Positions 37,102 through 44,709 of a DNA stretch of 64,000 bases are shown piece after piece. The DNA is from Pseudogemmobacter sp044142105 (lineage in GTDB: Bacteria; Pseudomonadota; Alphaproteobacteria; Rhodobacterales; Rhodobacteraceae), in assembly GCF_044142105.1 (NCBI RefSeq), contig NZ_JBGTYM010000011.1, positions 45,086 through 109,085 on the forward strand, in the 5' to 3' direction. Positions within the stretch are counted from its first letter, which is position 1, and the number at the start of each line of letters is the position of its first letter. The notes under the pieces are model-generated. The model was given only the letters and a program-made list of their open reading frames with translations, ran no database searches and was not told the origin of the DNA. The translations under genes were made by a program, and so were the position numbers.

Positions 37102-37108
37102 GGCAGGA

Positions 37109-37723
37109 TCACCCCAATATCACGGGGGGCGGGTCGGCGGGCGGGGCGGCATCGGCGCCGCGCAGGTAGAAGGGGGCCGGGCGCGGCAGGTCGGTCCGGT
37201 GCAGGCGCTGGGCGGCGAGGCGGAGGATCGCTTCGGCCAGCGGCACGGGCTGGGGCAGGGCGCTGGGCCCGGCGGCGCTTCCGGTCAGGGCGCCGGGCGG
37301 CGGGGCGCTTTCGGCGGGAGCAAGATGCGCGGGGCCAAGGCCCTCGGCGGTGAAAGCCTGCACATAGGTCTCGCCCCGCCTTGCATCCTCGATCACGGTC
37401 AGCGGGCGGGGCAGGCCAAAGGCCCGCGCCTCGAGCGCGGTGATGCCGATGGCGGGAATGCCAAGGCCAAGGGCCAGGCCGCGCGCGGCGGCGACGGCGA
37501 TGCGGATGCCGGTGAAATTGCCGGGGCCGGTGCCGACGGCCAGCGCGGTCAGGTCGGTCCAGCCAAGATCCCCGGCGGCGAGAAGCTCTTCAAGAAAGGG
37601 CAGAAGGCGTTCCGCCTGACCCTTTTCCATCGGTTCAAGCCGCTGGAGGACAGTGCCATCGGGCAGAAGCAAGGCGGCGGCGCAATGCGCCGCCGAACTG
37701 TCGAAAGCGAGGATCGCAGGCAT
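37109..37723 (-). CDS. tsaB: tRNA threonylcarbamoyladenosine biosynthesis protein TsaB
   Basis: A 204-residue ASKHA-fold protein. It has ILAFDSSAAHCAAALL (4-19) and ALAVGTGPGNFTGIRIAVAA (about 61-80), the TsaB signature. TsaB scaffolds the TsaD/TsaE complex that makes t6A at position 37 of ANN-decoding tRNAs. The C-terminal half is short and Pro/Ala-rich. It is in an operon between nifU (6-base gap) and rimI. Confidence 0.92.
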   Translation of the reverse strand: MPAILAFDSSAAHCAAALLLPDGTVLQRLEPMEKGQAERLLPFLEELLAAGDLGWTDLTALAVGTGPGNFTGIRIAVAAARGLALGLGIPAIGITALEARAFGLPRPLTVIEDARRGETYVQAFTAEGLGPAHLAPAESAPPPGALTGSAAGPSALPQPVPLAEAILRLAAQRLHRTDLPRPAPFYLRGADAAPPADPPPVILG

Positions 37724-37729
37724 CTTGCC

Positions 37730-38290
37730 TCAGGCGGCGACGGGGCGCACTTCGGTCACTTCGGGGATGTAGTGCCGCAGCAGGTTCTCGATGCCCATCT
37801 TCAGCGTCAGGGTCGAGGAGGGGCAACCCGCGCAGGCGCCCTGCATATGCAGGTAGACCACACCGCGATCGAAGCCATGGAAGGTGATGTCGCCGCCATC
37901 CTGCGCCACGGCAGGGCGGACGCGGGTGTCGAGCAATTCCTTGATCTGGCGAACGATCTCGCCGTCTTCGCCGCTATGCGCGGCATGGCCACCGCTGGCC
38001 GCGCCGCCCTCGACGGCGGCGGCGCCCGACTGGAAATGCTCCATGATCGCGCCCAGGATCGCCGGCTTGATATGCTGCCAGTCGGTGTCTTCTGCCTTGG
38101 TCACGGTGACGAAATCCGAGCCGAGGAAGACGCCCGTCACCCCGCCAGCGGCGAAGATGCGCCGGGCCAGCGGCGAGGTCGCGGCCGCGTCGACATTGGG
38201 GAAATCGGCGGTGCCAAGGTCAAGCACGGTCTGGCCGGGCAGGAATTTGAGCGTTGCCGGGTTGGGCGTGGATTCCGTCTGGATGAACAT
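37730..38290 (-). CDS. NifU-family Fe-S scaffold protein (Nfu type)
   Basis: A 186-residue Nfu protein. The N-terminal domain opens FIQTESTPNPATLKFLPGQT (2-21) and the C-terminal NifU domain carries the cluster-binding CXXC in GACAGCPSSTLTLKMGIENLL (two adjoining motifs, about 146-166). It carries Fe-S clusters to target enzymes. The ATG at 38290 has GGAGAT 7 bases upstream. It is the first gene of the nifU, tsaB, rimI set. Confidence 0.92.
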   Translation of the reverse strand: MFIQTESTPNPATLKFLPGQTVLDLGTADFPNVDAAATSPLARRIFAAGGVTGVFLGSDFVTVTKAEDTDWQHIKPAILGAIMEHFQSGAAAVEGGAASGGHAAHSGEDGEIVRQIKELLDTRVRPAVAQDGGDITFHGFDRGVVYLHMQGACAGCPSSTLTLKMGIENLLRHYIPEVTEVRPVAA

Positions 38291-38377
38291 CTGATATCTC
38301 CGACCGTTCCACTCGGATATGCGCTCCGCTGGGGCACAAGTCAAGTTTGGAACGATTCCAGATTGCCCGGAACGGGA

Positions 38378-38536
38378 TCAGCTGCGGTCGCTGCCCCAAT
38401 AGGCATACATCTGTTCGATCGCGGTGAGCGCCCGAAGGTTGACATTGCGCAGCAGGGCGCGTTCCTCGGCGTGGAAGGTGACCTGGGCGCTGGGCTGGGC
38501 GGGGGCGGCGGCGCGCGGGTGCATGTGGACGGACAT
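38378..38536 (-). CDS. Small conserved-looking protein, 52 residues
   Basis: A 52-residue protein starting MSVHMHPRAAAPAQPSAQ and ending ALTAIEQMYAYWGSDRS. A very good AAGGAG site precedes the ATG by 7 bases. The N-terminus is flexible and Pro/Ala-rich; the second half (about 22-48) is one amphipathic helix, ERALLRNVNLRALTAIEQMY. I do not know its function. It lies just upstream of nifU on the same strand, with 87 bases between them. Confidence 0.72.
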   Translation of the reverse strand: MSVHMHPRAAAPAQPSAQVTFHAEERALLRNVNLRALTAIEQMYAYWGSDRS

Positions 38537-38712
38537 TGCCGTTCTCCTTGACCTTAAATCCTCCCGTGACGGGGATATAGGCCGATGCTGCGATGCAGAA
38601 AACCCGGGCCTCGCGCATGTCCCCTCTGCGCTGGGGGCATGGCTTTAAATGCGGGCGGCCCGGACCTTGGGCAAGGGTCCGAGCCGCAGGTTTCGCAAAG
38701 GATTGCCGGGCC

Positions 38713-40524
38713 TTACTGGTAGCAGTGCAGCGGCACGACCGCGTCGGAGACGCCTTGCGGCACTTCGCCCGACATCTCGCCCGACGTGCCGTCGCCCTGC
38801 GGGCGGGTGACGCGGTTCTGGGCAAGGAAGGTCAGCAAGGGGCCGGAAGGCACGGCGAAGTTCATGTTCTGCGGCAGAGAGCCGGTCTCCTCAAGGATCG
38901 CCATGTCGTCGACCCGCGCCACCACCACGCCGATCACCGCGCCCTTCTTGTTCAGAAGCGGACCGCCGGAATTTCCGGGCTGGACGGGGGCGGTGATCAT
39001 CACGCGGTTGGACGAGCCGTCGATGCCGCGCAGGGCGCTGACATTGCCCGAGGTCACGGTCAGGCCCTGATCGAGCGAGGTGTAATAGGGATAGCCAAGT
39101 GCCGTGACCGCCTCGCCCAGCTTGGGCACTTCCAGCGCCGAGAGCTTGAGCCAGGCCCCGGCATCGGTCGCGCCGGAGAGGACGGCGAGGTCGAGGCTGG
39201 AATCCGAGGCGATGACCTCAAGCGGGGTGCCGTCGATCATGGCCATGGCGCCGCAGCCCTCGACCACATGTGCGGCGGTCACAAGAAGCGTGGGGGCGAT
39301 GTAGAAGCCGGTGCCAGAGCCCTTGATCGTGCCGCTGATCTTGGGCTTGGGCGGCTCGGCCGGGGCGGCGGCGACGCCACCGGGATCGGCCGGGGCCGCG
39401 CCCGTGCCGGGGGCGAGGATCGGGGCGGGGCCCGGGGCCGCGCCAATGCCGCCGGGGGCCGGGGCAACGGGGGCGGGTGCGGCCGCGACGGGCGTGGTCG
39501 GATCGGCGGGGGGCGGGGTGCCCAAAATGGGCGCGGCGCCGCCCGGCGCGGGGGCAGGGGCGGGCGCGGCACCGGGGGCCGGGGTGCCCAGAACCGGCGG
39601 ATTGGGGCTGGGAGAGGCGCCGACATCGACCGTCTTCGGGGCCGGGGCGGGCGCAGGTGCAGGGGCGGGAGCCGGAGCAGGCGCGGGGGCCGCCGCCACG
39701 CCGGGCGGCAGCGGGCGGCGCACCTGATCCTTGGGATCGGAGGGCCCACCGGGCGCGGCGGGGGCAACCGATGCGGTGCTTTGGCCATTGACGATCTGGT
39801 CGATCACGCCGCCATCGGTCCAGATCAGCGTCGCCGGGCTGCCGCCCACGGTGATCGAACTGGCCAGGATGTTGAGCTGGTTGAAATAGTCAGGCCGCAC
39901 GACGATGGAAATCGTCGACCATTGCTTGCCCACCAGATCCGAGCGGGCATAGGCGATGAAGCCGTCATTGATCTCGGTCGAGGTGATCCACATCGACTGA
40001 TCGCTATACTGGAAGGGCTTGGCGCCCGGTGCCTGCTTGCCCATGAACCAGTCATGCACCGACTTCATGTCGCCGAAATTGTCGAAACGGACGATCATCG
40101 AGAAGCCTTCGTCCTTGGACAGGAACTCGATCACGGCGTCATTGTCGACCTGTTGCAGCAATTCGAACGGATGCAGGTAGGAGATGCCGTTCGATTCCGA
40201 ATAGAAGAGCTGCCAGCCGTTCTTCACCCGCTCATCCTCGAGATCGAGGATCAAGTCCTTGAGATCGCCGAAGCTTGGGCTGCGGGTCGATTCCTCGCGC
40301 TGCATATAGGCTTCCAGCGCGGTCTGGGTATCGGCGTTCCACACCCCGTCGAGAAAGCCGTAATAATCGCCGGAAAAGGCCAGCGCGGCCTGAATCGTCG
40401 CGGTATCCTCGCGGCTGAGGGCGGAGGGGTCGAATTTCTGGTCGAGCCAACCCTGGGCCGAGGCCGAAAGGGGCGCGAGCAAAAGCGCGACGAGGAAGAG
40501 AAAGCCGGTTGAAAACGCGCGCAT
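38713..40524 (-). CDS. Exported trypsin-like serine protease with PA-rich linker
   Basis: A 603-residue protein in four parts: a signal peptide (MRAFSTGFLFLVALLLAPLS, cleavage after ASA near 23); a short peptidoglycan-binding-like repeat (LAFSGDYYGFLDGVWNADTQ, about 48-67); an unassigned domain to about 260; a Pro/Ala/Gly-rich linker of about 130 residues; then a trypsin-like domain with the triad His in VTAAHVVEG, Asp in SSLDLAVL and Ser in QPGNSGGPL. No PDZ domain follows. It resembles DegP-type proteases in the catalytic half. The start at 40524 suits the signal peptide; ATGs at 40545 and 40563 are possible. Confidence 0.85.
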   Translation of the reverse strand: MRAFSTGFLFLVALLLAPLSASAQGWLDQKFDPSALSREDTATIQAALAFSGDYYGFLDGVWNADTQTALEAYMQREESTRSPSFGDLKDLILDLEDERVKNGWQLFYSESNGISYLHPFELLQQVDNDAVIEFLSKDEGFSMIVRFDNFGDMKSVHDWFMGKQAPGAKPFQYSDQSMWITSTEINDGFIAYARSDLVGKQWSTISIVVRPDYFNQLNILASSITVGGSPATLIWTDGGVIDQIVNGQSTASVAPAAPGGPSDPKDQVRRPLPPGVAAAPAPAPAPAPAPAPAPAPKTVDVGASPSPNPPVLGTPAPGAAPAPAPAPGGAAPILGTPPPADPTTPVAAAPAPVAPAPGGIGAAPGPAPILAPGTGAAPADPGGVAAAPAEPPKPKISGTIKGSGTGFYIAPTLLVTAAHVVEGCGAMAMIDGTPLEVIASDSSLDLAVLSGATDAGAWLKLSALEVPKLGEAVTALGYPYYTSLDQGLTVTSGNVSALRGIDGSSNRVMITAPVQPGNSGGPLLNKKGAVIGVVVARVDDMAILEETGSLPQNMNFAVPSGPLLTFLAQNRVTRPQGDGTSGEMSGEVPQGVSDAVVPLHCYQ

Positions 40525-40662
40525 GGCGAAAACCTGTGCGGACATGAATGGATCAAGGCCCATGGTGGCGCGGATTTGCCACGGGATTCAAGAGAATCTT
40601 GCGTGATCGCAGGTCGGGGATACCCGAGGGTGGCCGCCATGCCCGCCGGGATGCGGCTGGTC

Positions 40663-41118
40663 TCAGGTGATGGCTTCCAGCCGTTCCTTCGACATGTCGC
40701 CGGGCACGATGGTGATCGGGATCGGCAGGTTGCCGGAATTGCGGCTCATCGCGGTGACAAGCGGGCCGGGGCCGTTCTTGTCGGTGCCCGCACCCAGCAC
40801 CAGAACGGCGATCTGTTCGTCTTCCTTCACCTGGGCGAGGATTTCGTTCACCGGATCGCCCTCGCGGATCACCAGTTCCGGGTTCACACCCTGCTTGTCG
40901 CGCATCCATTTGGCGAAGACCTCGAAATGCGCCTCGATCCGCTCGCGCGCCTCGGCGCGCATCAGGTCGGCCACGCCCATCCAGTGCTGGTATTCTTCGG
41001 GCGGAACGATCGAGAGGATGGTGACGCCGCCGCCGGTATGGGCCGCGCGCAGGGCGGCGAACCGCATCGCGTTCAGGCATTCGCGGCTGTCATCCAGAAC
41101 GACCAGAAACTTGCGCAT
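40663..41118 (-). CDS. Universal stress protein (UspA family)
   Basis: A 151-residue UspA-fold protein. The N-terminal strand and loop RKFLVVLDDSRECLNAMRFA and the C-terminal VLVLGAGTDKNGPGPLVTAM resemble the UspA nucleotide-binding site, though the usual G-x2-G-x9-G-S/T pattern is altered. The start at 41118 follows GGGGGAACAGG. The function is likely stress-related but unspecified. It stands between the MATE pump and the protease. Confidence 0.85.
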   Translation of the reverse strand: MRKFLVVLDDSRECLNAMRFAALRAAHTGGGVTILSIVPPEEYQHWMGVADLMRAEARERIEAHFEVFAKWMRDKQGVNPELVIREGDPVNEILAQVKEDEQIAVLVLGAGTDKNGPGPLVTAMSRNSGNLPIPITIVPGDMSKERLEAIT

Positions 41119-41187
41119 CCTGTTCCCCCAAGGCTTCGCGGCCGGATCATGGCCCGGGCCACAGGGGGAAGGCAAGGGGCGGTGCGG

Positions 41188-42561
41188 TCAGCGGGTCGCT
41201 GCGGGAAGCGCGGCGGCCTTGGCCTCGGCCTCGGGTGCGCGGCGCCACATCGCGAAGGAACGCGACAGGTTCAGCACCGCGAGCGCGGCCCAGAGTCCGT
41301 GATTGCCGAAGGCAGGCACCAGCAGGGCCAGCGCCAGGCCATAGATCGCCACGCAGGGCACCATGAGGTTGCGCATGGTCCGGGTAAGGGTGGCGCCGAT
41401 AAAGATGCCGTCATAGGTCCAGGCGGCAGTGCCGATCAGCGGCGCGGCCACGACCCAGGGCAGGAAGGCGCGGGCCTCGGCCCGGACGTCGGGGGCGGTG
41501 GCCATCAGGTCGATCAGCGCCGGGCCGACAAGCGCGAAGATCAGCCCCAGCGCCAAAGCCCCGGCAAAGCCCCAGAACAGGGTCAGTGCGGCGGCGCGGC
41601 GCACCGCATCGGGCCGCCGCAGGCCGACCGCCTGACCCACCAGCGCCTCGGCGGCGAAGGCGAAGCCATCCAGCGCATAGGCGGTGATCTCAAGGAATTG
41701 CAGCAGGATCTGATTGGCGGCGAGCGTCACGTCGCCTTCGCGTGCCCCCAGGAAGATGAAGGTGGTGAAGGAGAGTTGCAGCAGGACCGAGCGGATCATG
41801 ATGTCGCGGTTGACATCGAGCATGAGCCGCAGCGCCGCGCGGTCCCAAAGCCGCGCCCGCGCCGCCGCGAATCCCGGGCCGAAGGTGCTGCGACAGAGCC
41901 AGAGACCAAGGGCGAGCCCGGTCCATTCGGCGATCAGGGTGGCGGTGGCGACACCCGCGACGCCCCAGCCAAGCCCCAGCACGAACCAGAGGTCAAGGAC
42001 CAGGTTCAACCCGGTGATCCAAAGCTGCACCGCGACCATGGCCCGCGTGCGTTCGACCGCGAGAAGCCAGCCCGAGACGGCGAACAGCGCGATGGTGGCA
42101 GGGGCACCCCAGATGCGGATCGCCAGATAGCCGCGCGCCAGCACCTCGACCTCGGGCGTGGCGGGAGCCAGGGCGAAGGCGCCGCGGATCAAGAGGTTTT
42201 GTGCCAGGATCAGCGCAAACCCCGCCACGGCGCCGATCAGCAGGGCGCGCAGAAGGATGGCCGCGCGCTCGGCCGCATCGCCCGTGCCATGGGCCTGGGC
42301 GGCAAGGCCCGACGTGCCCATGCGCAGGAAGCTGAAGATCCAGTAGAGCGTGGCGAGGATGACGGCGCCAAGCCCGACCGCGCCGATGGGGGCGGCCAGG
42401 CCCATCTGGCCGACGACCCCGGTATCGACAGCGCCGAGCAGCGGCACCGTCGCGTTGGAAAGGACGATCGGCGCGGCGATCTTCCAGACGCGGCGATGGG
42501 TCAGCGGGGCATCGGGGCCGACGGTGCTCACGGCGGGTAATTGCGGGCCGGCGATTTCCAC
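41188..42561 (-). CDS. MATE-family efflux transporter (DinF-like)
   Basis: A 457-residue membrane protein with about twelve helices. The MATE signature is near the start, KIAAPIVLSNATVPLLGAVD (about 27-46), and the halves repeat with VNRDIMIRSVLLQLSFTTFI and FAAEALVGQAVG. It exports drugs or metabolites against Na+ or H+ flow. The start is uncertain: the longest opening is a GTG at 42561, another GTG at 42531 is nearer the conserved LTHRRVWKIA; neither has a clear ribosome site. Confidence 0.88.
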   Translation of the reverse strand: MEIAGPQLPAVSTVGPDAPLTHRRVWKIAAPIVLSNATVPLLGAVDTGVVGQMGLAAPIGAVGLGAVILATLYWIFSFLRMGTSGLAAQAHGTGDAAERAAILLRALLIGAVAGFALILAQNLLIRGAFALAPATPEVEVLARGYLAIRIWGAPATIALFAVSGWLLAVERTRAMVAVQLWITGLNLVLDLWFVLGLGWGVAGVATATLIAEWTGLALGLWLCRSTFGPGFAAARARLWDRAALRLMLDVNRDIMIRSVLLQLSFTTFIFLGAREGDVTLAANQILLQFLEITAYALDGFAFAAEALVGQAVGLRRPDAVRRAAALTLFWGFAGALALGLIFALVGPALIDLMATAPDVRAEARAFLPWVVAAPLIGTAAWTYDGIFIGATLTRTMRNLMVPCVAIYGLALALLVPAFGNHGLWAALAVLNLSRSFAMWRRAPEAEAKAAALPAATR

Positions 42562-42601
42562 AGGGAAATCGGTTCGGTATCCGCGCGCCGTGCTGTCCCG
42601 G

Positions 42602-43054
42602 TCATTCGTGATGCGCCCCGCGCATCAGGAAATGCCCGGTGCCCTGCGCGAAAAGCCGGCTGCGATCTTCTTGCCAGGCCTCGACATGGACGCTGGCATA
42701 GCGGCGGCCGGAGCGGACGATCCGCGCGACGGCGTAAGCGTCACGGGCAAGGCCGGGGCGCAGATAATCGACGGTCAGGTCGATGGTCTTGGGGAGCGGG
42801 TGGTCCGCCGTGCCGGGCGTGTCTTGCGGGCCAAGCTCCTGCCAGGCAAGACCGACGATGGCGGTCACTTCCAGAAAGGCTGCCGTCACTCCGCCATGCA
42901 AAGCGGGCAGCACCGGATTGCCGATCAGCATCGGCTGGAAGGGCAGGACGGCGGTCAGCGCCTCGCCCTGGCGCGTGAAATGCAGACCGAGGAAGCGCAG
43001 ATAGGGGATGCGGGCGACAAAGGCGTCGAGCAGCGCGTCGCGTGGATCGGTCAT
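42602..43054 (-). CDS. PaaI-family acyl-CoA thioesterase (1)
   Basis: A 150-residue hot-dog thioesterase. The family motif is PALHGGVTAAFLEVTAIVG (about 50-68), followed by TIDLTVDYLRPGLARDAYAV. It overlaps the second thioesterase gene by 4 bases (ATGA), so they are coupled and probably form a heteromer or act in sequence. The acyl substrate is unknown. The fatty-acid genes next door suggest a housekeeping role in acyl-CoA turnover (inference). Confidence 0.85.
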   Translation of the reverse strand: MTDPRDALLDAFVARIPYLRFLGLHFTRQGEALTAVLPFQPMLIGNPVLPALHGGVTAAFLEVTAIVGLAWQELGPQDTPGTADHPLPKTIDLTVDYLRPGLARDAYAVARIVRSGRRYASVHVEAWQEDRSRLFAQGTGHFLMRGAHHE

Positions 43055-43485
43055 GCCTTGTCCGCCCCGGGCAGGGTGACGGTGAAGGCGCCGGTGCCCA
43101 TGGCGACGGGGCGGCTCTCATCCTCGTCCGTGGCAAGAACGCGCACGAAGGCGACCGAGCGGGTGACGTGGTGGCATTCGGCCCGCGCGCGGATCACCTG
43201 GCCCGGCGTCGCGGGCCGGAAATAGTCGATCCTCAGGTCGAGCGTCGCGGTCACGCCCGTGCCCGCAGGATGGCACATCACCGCCGCGCCCGAGGCCGTG
43301 TCCATCAGGGTCGAGACCGCGCCACCGGCGATCACCCCGGTCGATGGATCCCCGACAAAGCGCGGATCATAGGGCATGGCGATCACAGCCACGCCCGAAC
43401 CGACCTCCTCCATCTCAAGCCCCAGCGCATGGGCATGGGGCAGGGCGGCGATGAACTGGCGGGCACGGGTCAGGATCTCGGACAT
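43051..43485 (-). CDS. PaaI-family acyl-CoA thioesterase (2)
   Basis: A 144-residue hot-dog thioesterase, related to the downstream one. It has VIAGGAVSTLMDTASGAAVM (about 71-90), with the catalytic Asp in the usual position, and TLDLRIDYFRPATPGQVIRA. It is the first gene of the pair and is divergent from a MerR regulator at 43628, with 142 bases between. Confidence 0.85.
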   Translation of the reverse strand: MSEILTRARQFIAALPHAHALGLEMEEVGSGVAVIAMPYDPRFVGDPSTGVIAGGAVSTLMDTASGAAVMCHPAGTGVTATLDLRIDYFRPATPGQVIRARAECHHVTRSVAFVRVLATDEDESRPVAMGTGAFTVTLPGADKA

Positions 43486-43627
43486 GCGCGCATCAAACGC
43501 CGCCGCATCGCCGGGTGCAAGCCCCCGTCTTGGCCCTCTTTTTGCCGGGCCAGCGGGTTCCCGACGCGATCCTGTTGCGCCTTTGCAGGGCTGGATTTAC
43601 CATCCGGGGACAAGGAAAGGGTGCAAG

Positions 43628-44008
43628 ATGACCGACGATCCGCGCCTGAGTTTCAAGGAGATGTGCGCCCGGTTCGATGTGACCCCGCGCACCCTGCGGT
43701 ATTATGAGTATATCGAGCTTCTTGCCCCCGATCGCGAGGGCCGCAGCCGGTTTTACGGGCCGCGCGAAGTGGCGCGGATGAAGTTGATCCTGCGCGGCCG
43801 CCGCTTCGGCTTTTCTCTGGAAGAGATTCGCCAGTGGCTGTTGATCTATGGCAAGAAGGGCGAGCGCCAGCAGCTTGAAAACTGGCTGGGTCTGGCCGAC
43901 CGGCAACTGACCGAGCTTGAGCGTCAGCGCCGCGAGCTGGACAGCAGCATCGAGGACCTGCGCGCGCTGCGGGCGACGGCGGTGGCCGAGATGGAAAAGC
44001 TGGGCTGA
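43628..44008 (+). CDS. MerR-family regulator (1)
   Basis: A 126-residue MerR protein. The HTH is FKEMCARFDVTPRTLRYYEY (about 9-28), followed by the wing GRSRFYGPREVARMKLILRG, and a C-terminal coiled coil from about 80 to 124 with no cysteine cluster. That suggests an organic effector rather than a metal. It is similar to the next regulator (both share VTPRTLR and RFGFSLEEIRQ-like segments). AAGGAAAGGG precedes the ATG. Confidence 0.9.
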   Translation: MTDDPRLSFKEMCARFDVTPRTLRYYEYIELLAPDREGRSRFYGPREVARMKLILRGRRFGFSLEEIRQWLLIYGKKGERQQLENWLGLADRQLTELERQRRELDSSIEDLRALRATAVAEMEKLG

Positions 44009-44074
44009 CACCACGGTCGCTCCTGCGCAAAGTTCCGCCAAATCCTGTGCATTTCGTGACGTGACGTTACGCTT

Positions 44075-44084
44075 ACGTTAACGT
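44075..44084. promoter_or_regulatory. MerR-type operator candidate before the second regulator
   Basis: ACGTTAACGT, a perfect palindrome within TTACGTTAACGTCAA, 79 bases before the second MerR gene. It resembles the TTACGTTAACGTAA-type sites I recall for LiuR-like MerR regulators of acyl-CoA catabolism. Confidence 0.55.
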
Positions 44085-44162
44085 CAACTGCCTTGGTATG
44101 CAGCGGACAGATGCCTATTTGGGGAGGAGAAACTCCCTCCCGGATATTCCAACGAGCCCAGC

Positions 44163-44579
44163 ATGACCCAGATCCAGCCCGTTACTCAGGGCGGCGACCT
44201 TTTGTCGATCCGCGAGATGTGCGACGCCTATGACGTCACGCCGCGCACCCTGCGCTTCTATGAAGCCAAGGAGCTTCTCCAGCCCATCCGTCAGGGCAGC
44301 CGCCGCCTGTACACGCGGCGCGACCGCGCCCGGCTGACGCTGATCCTGCGCGGCAAGCGCTTTGGCTTCTCGCTTGAGGATATCCGCCAGACCCTGGACC
44401 TTTACGACAGGGATGGCAGCAATTTGCAGCAACTTCTGCGCACCTATGACCTTGCCCGCGACAGGCTGGTGGCGATGGAGACGCAGCGCGACGAACTGAC
44501 CGAGGCGATCGGCGATCTGAAGCATGAGCTGGAGCGGGTCGCCGCCATCATCGCAGGCATTCGCAAGGCGGCCGAATAG
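44163..44579 (+). CDS. MerR-family regulator (2), fatty-acid-oxidation type
   Basis: A 138-residue MerR protein with the HTH IREMCDAYDVTPRTLRFYEA (about 16-35), the wing GSRRLYTRRDRARLTLILRG and a long coiled coil to the end. There is no metal-binding cysteine set. It is a paralogue of the regulator ending at 44008 and lies directly upstream of the acyl-CoA dehydrogenase. By position it is likely to control that gene and perhaps the rest of the oxidation run, via the dyad at 44075. Confidence 0.9.
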   Translation: MTQIQPVTQGGDLLSIREMCDAYDVTPRTLRFYEAKELLQPIRQGSRRLYTRRDRARLTLILRGKRFGFSLEDIRQTLDLYDRDGSNLQQLLRTYDLARDRLVAMETQRDELTEAIGDLKHELERVAAIIAGIRKAAE

Positions 44580-44709
44580 CCGCGCCCGGCCGACCGGCGC
44601 ATGAGGGGCGCTGGCAGGCGAGGCCGAGTGCGGCCGCGGGTGAAGGGCCGCAAGAGACAAGAACCGGAGGCGCCGCAAGCGGCGTGCGAGACCAGAGGGA
44701 GACGACCAG

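Noticed and set aside
38593..40512. A 639-codon plus-strand open frame
   Set aside because: It is antisense to the trypsin-like protease, whose signal peptide and catalytic triad are clear. The long Gly/Arg stretch is only the reverse reading of the Pro/Ala linker.
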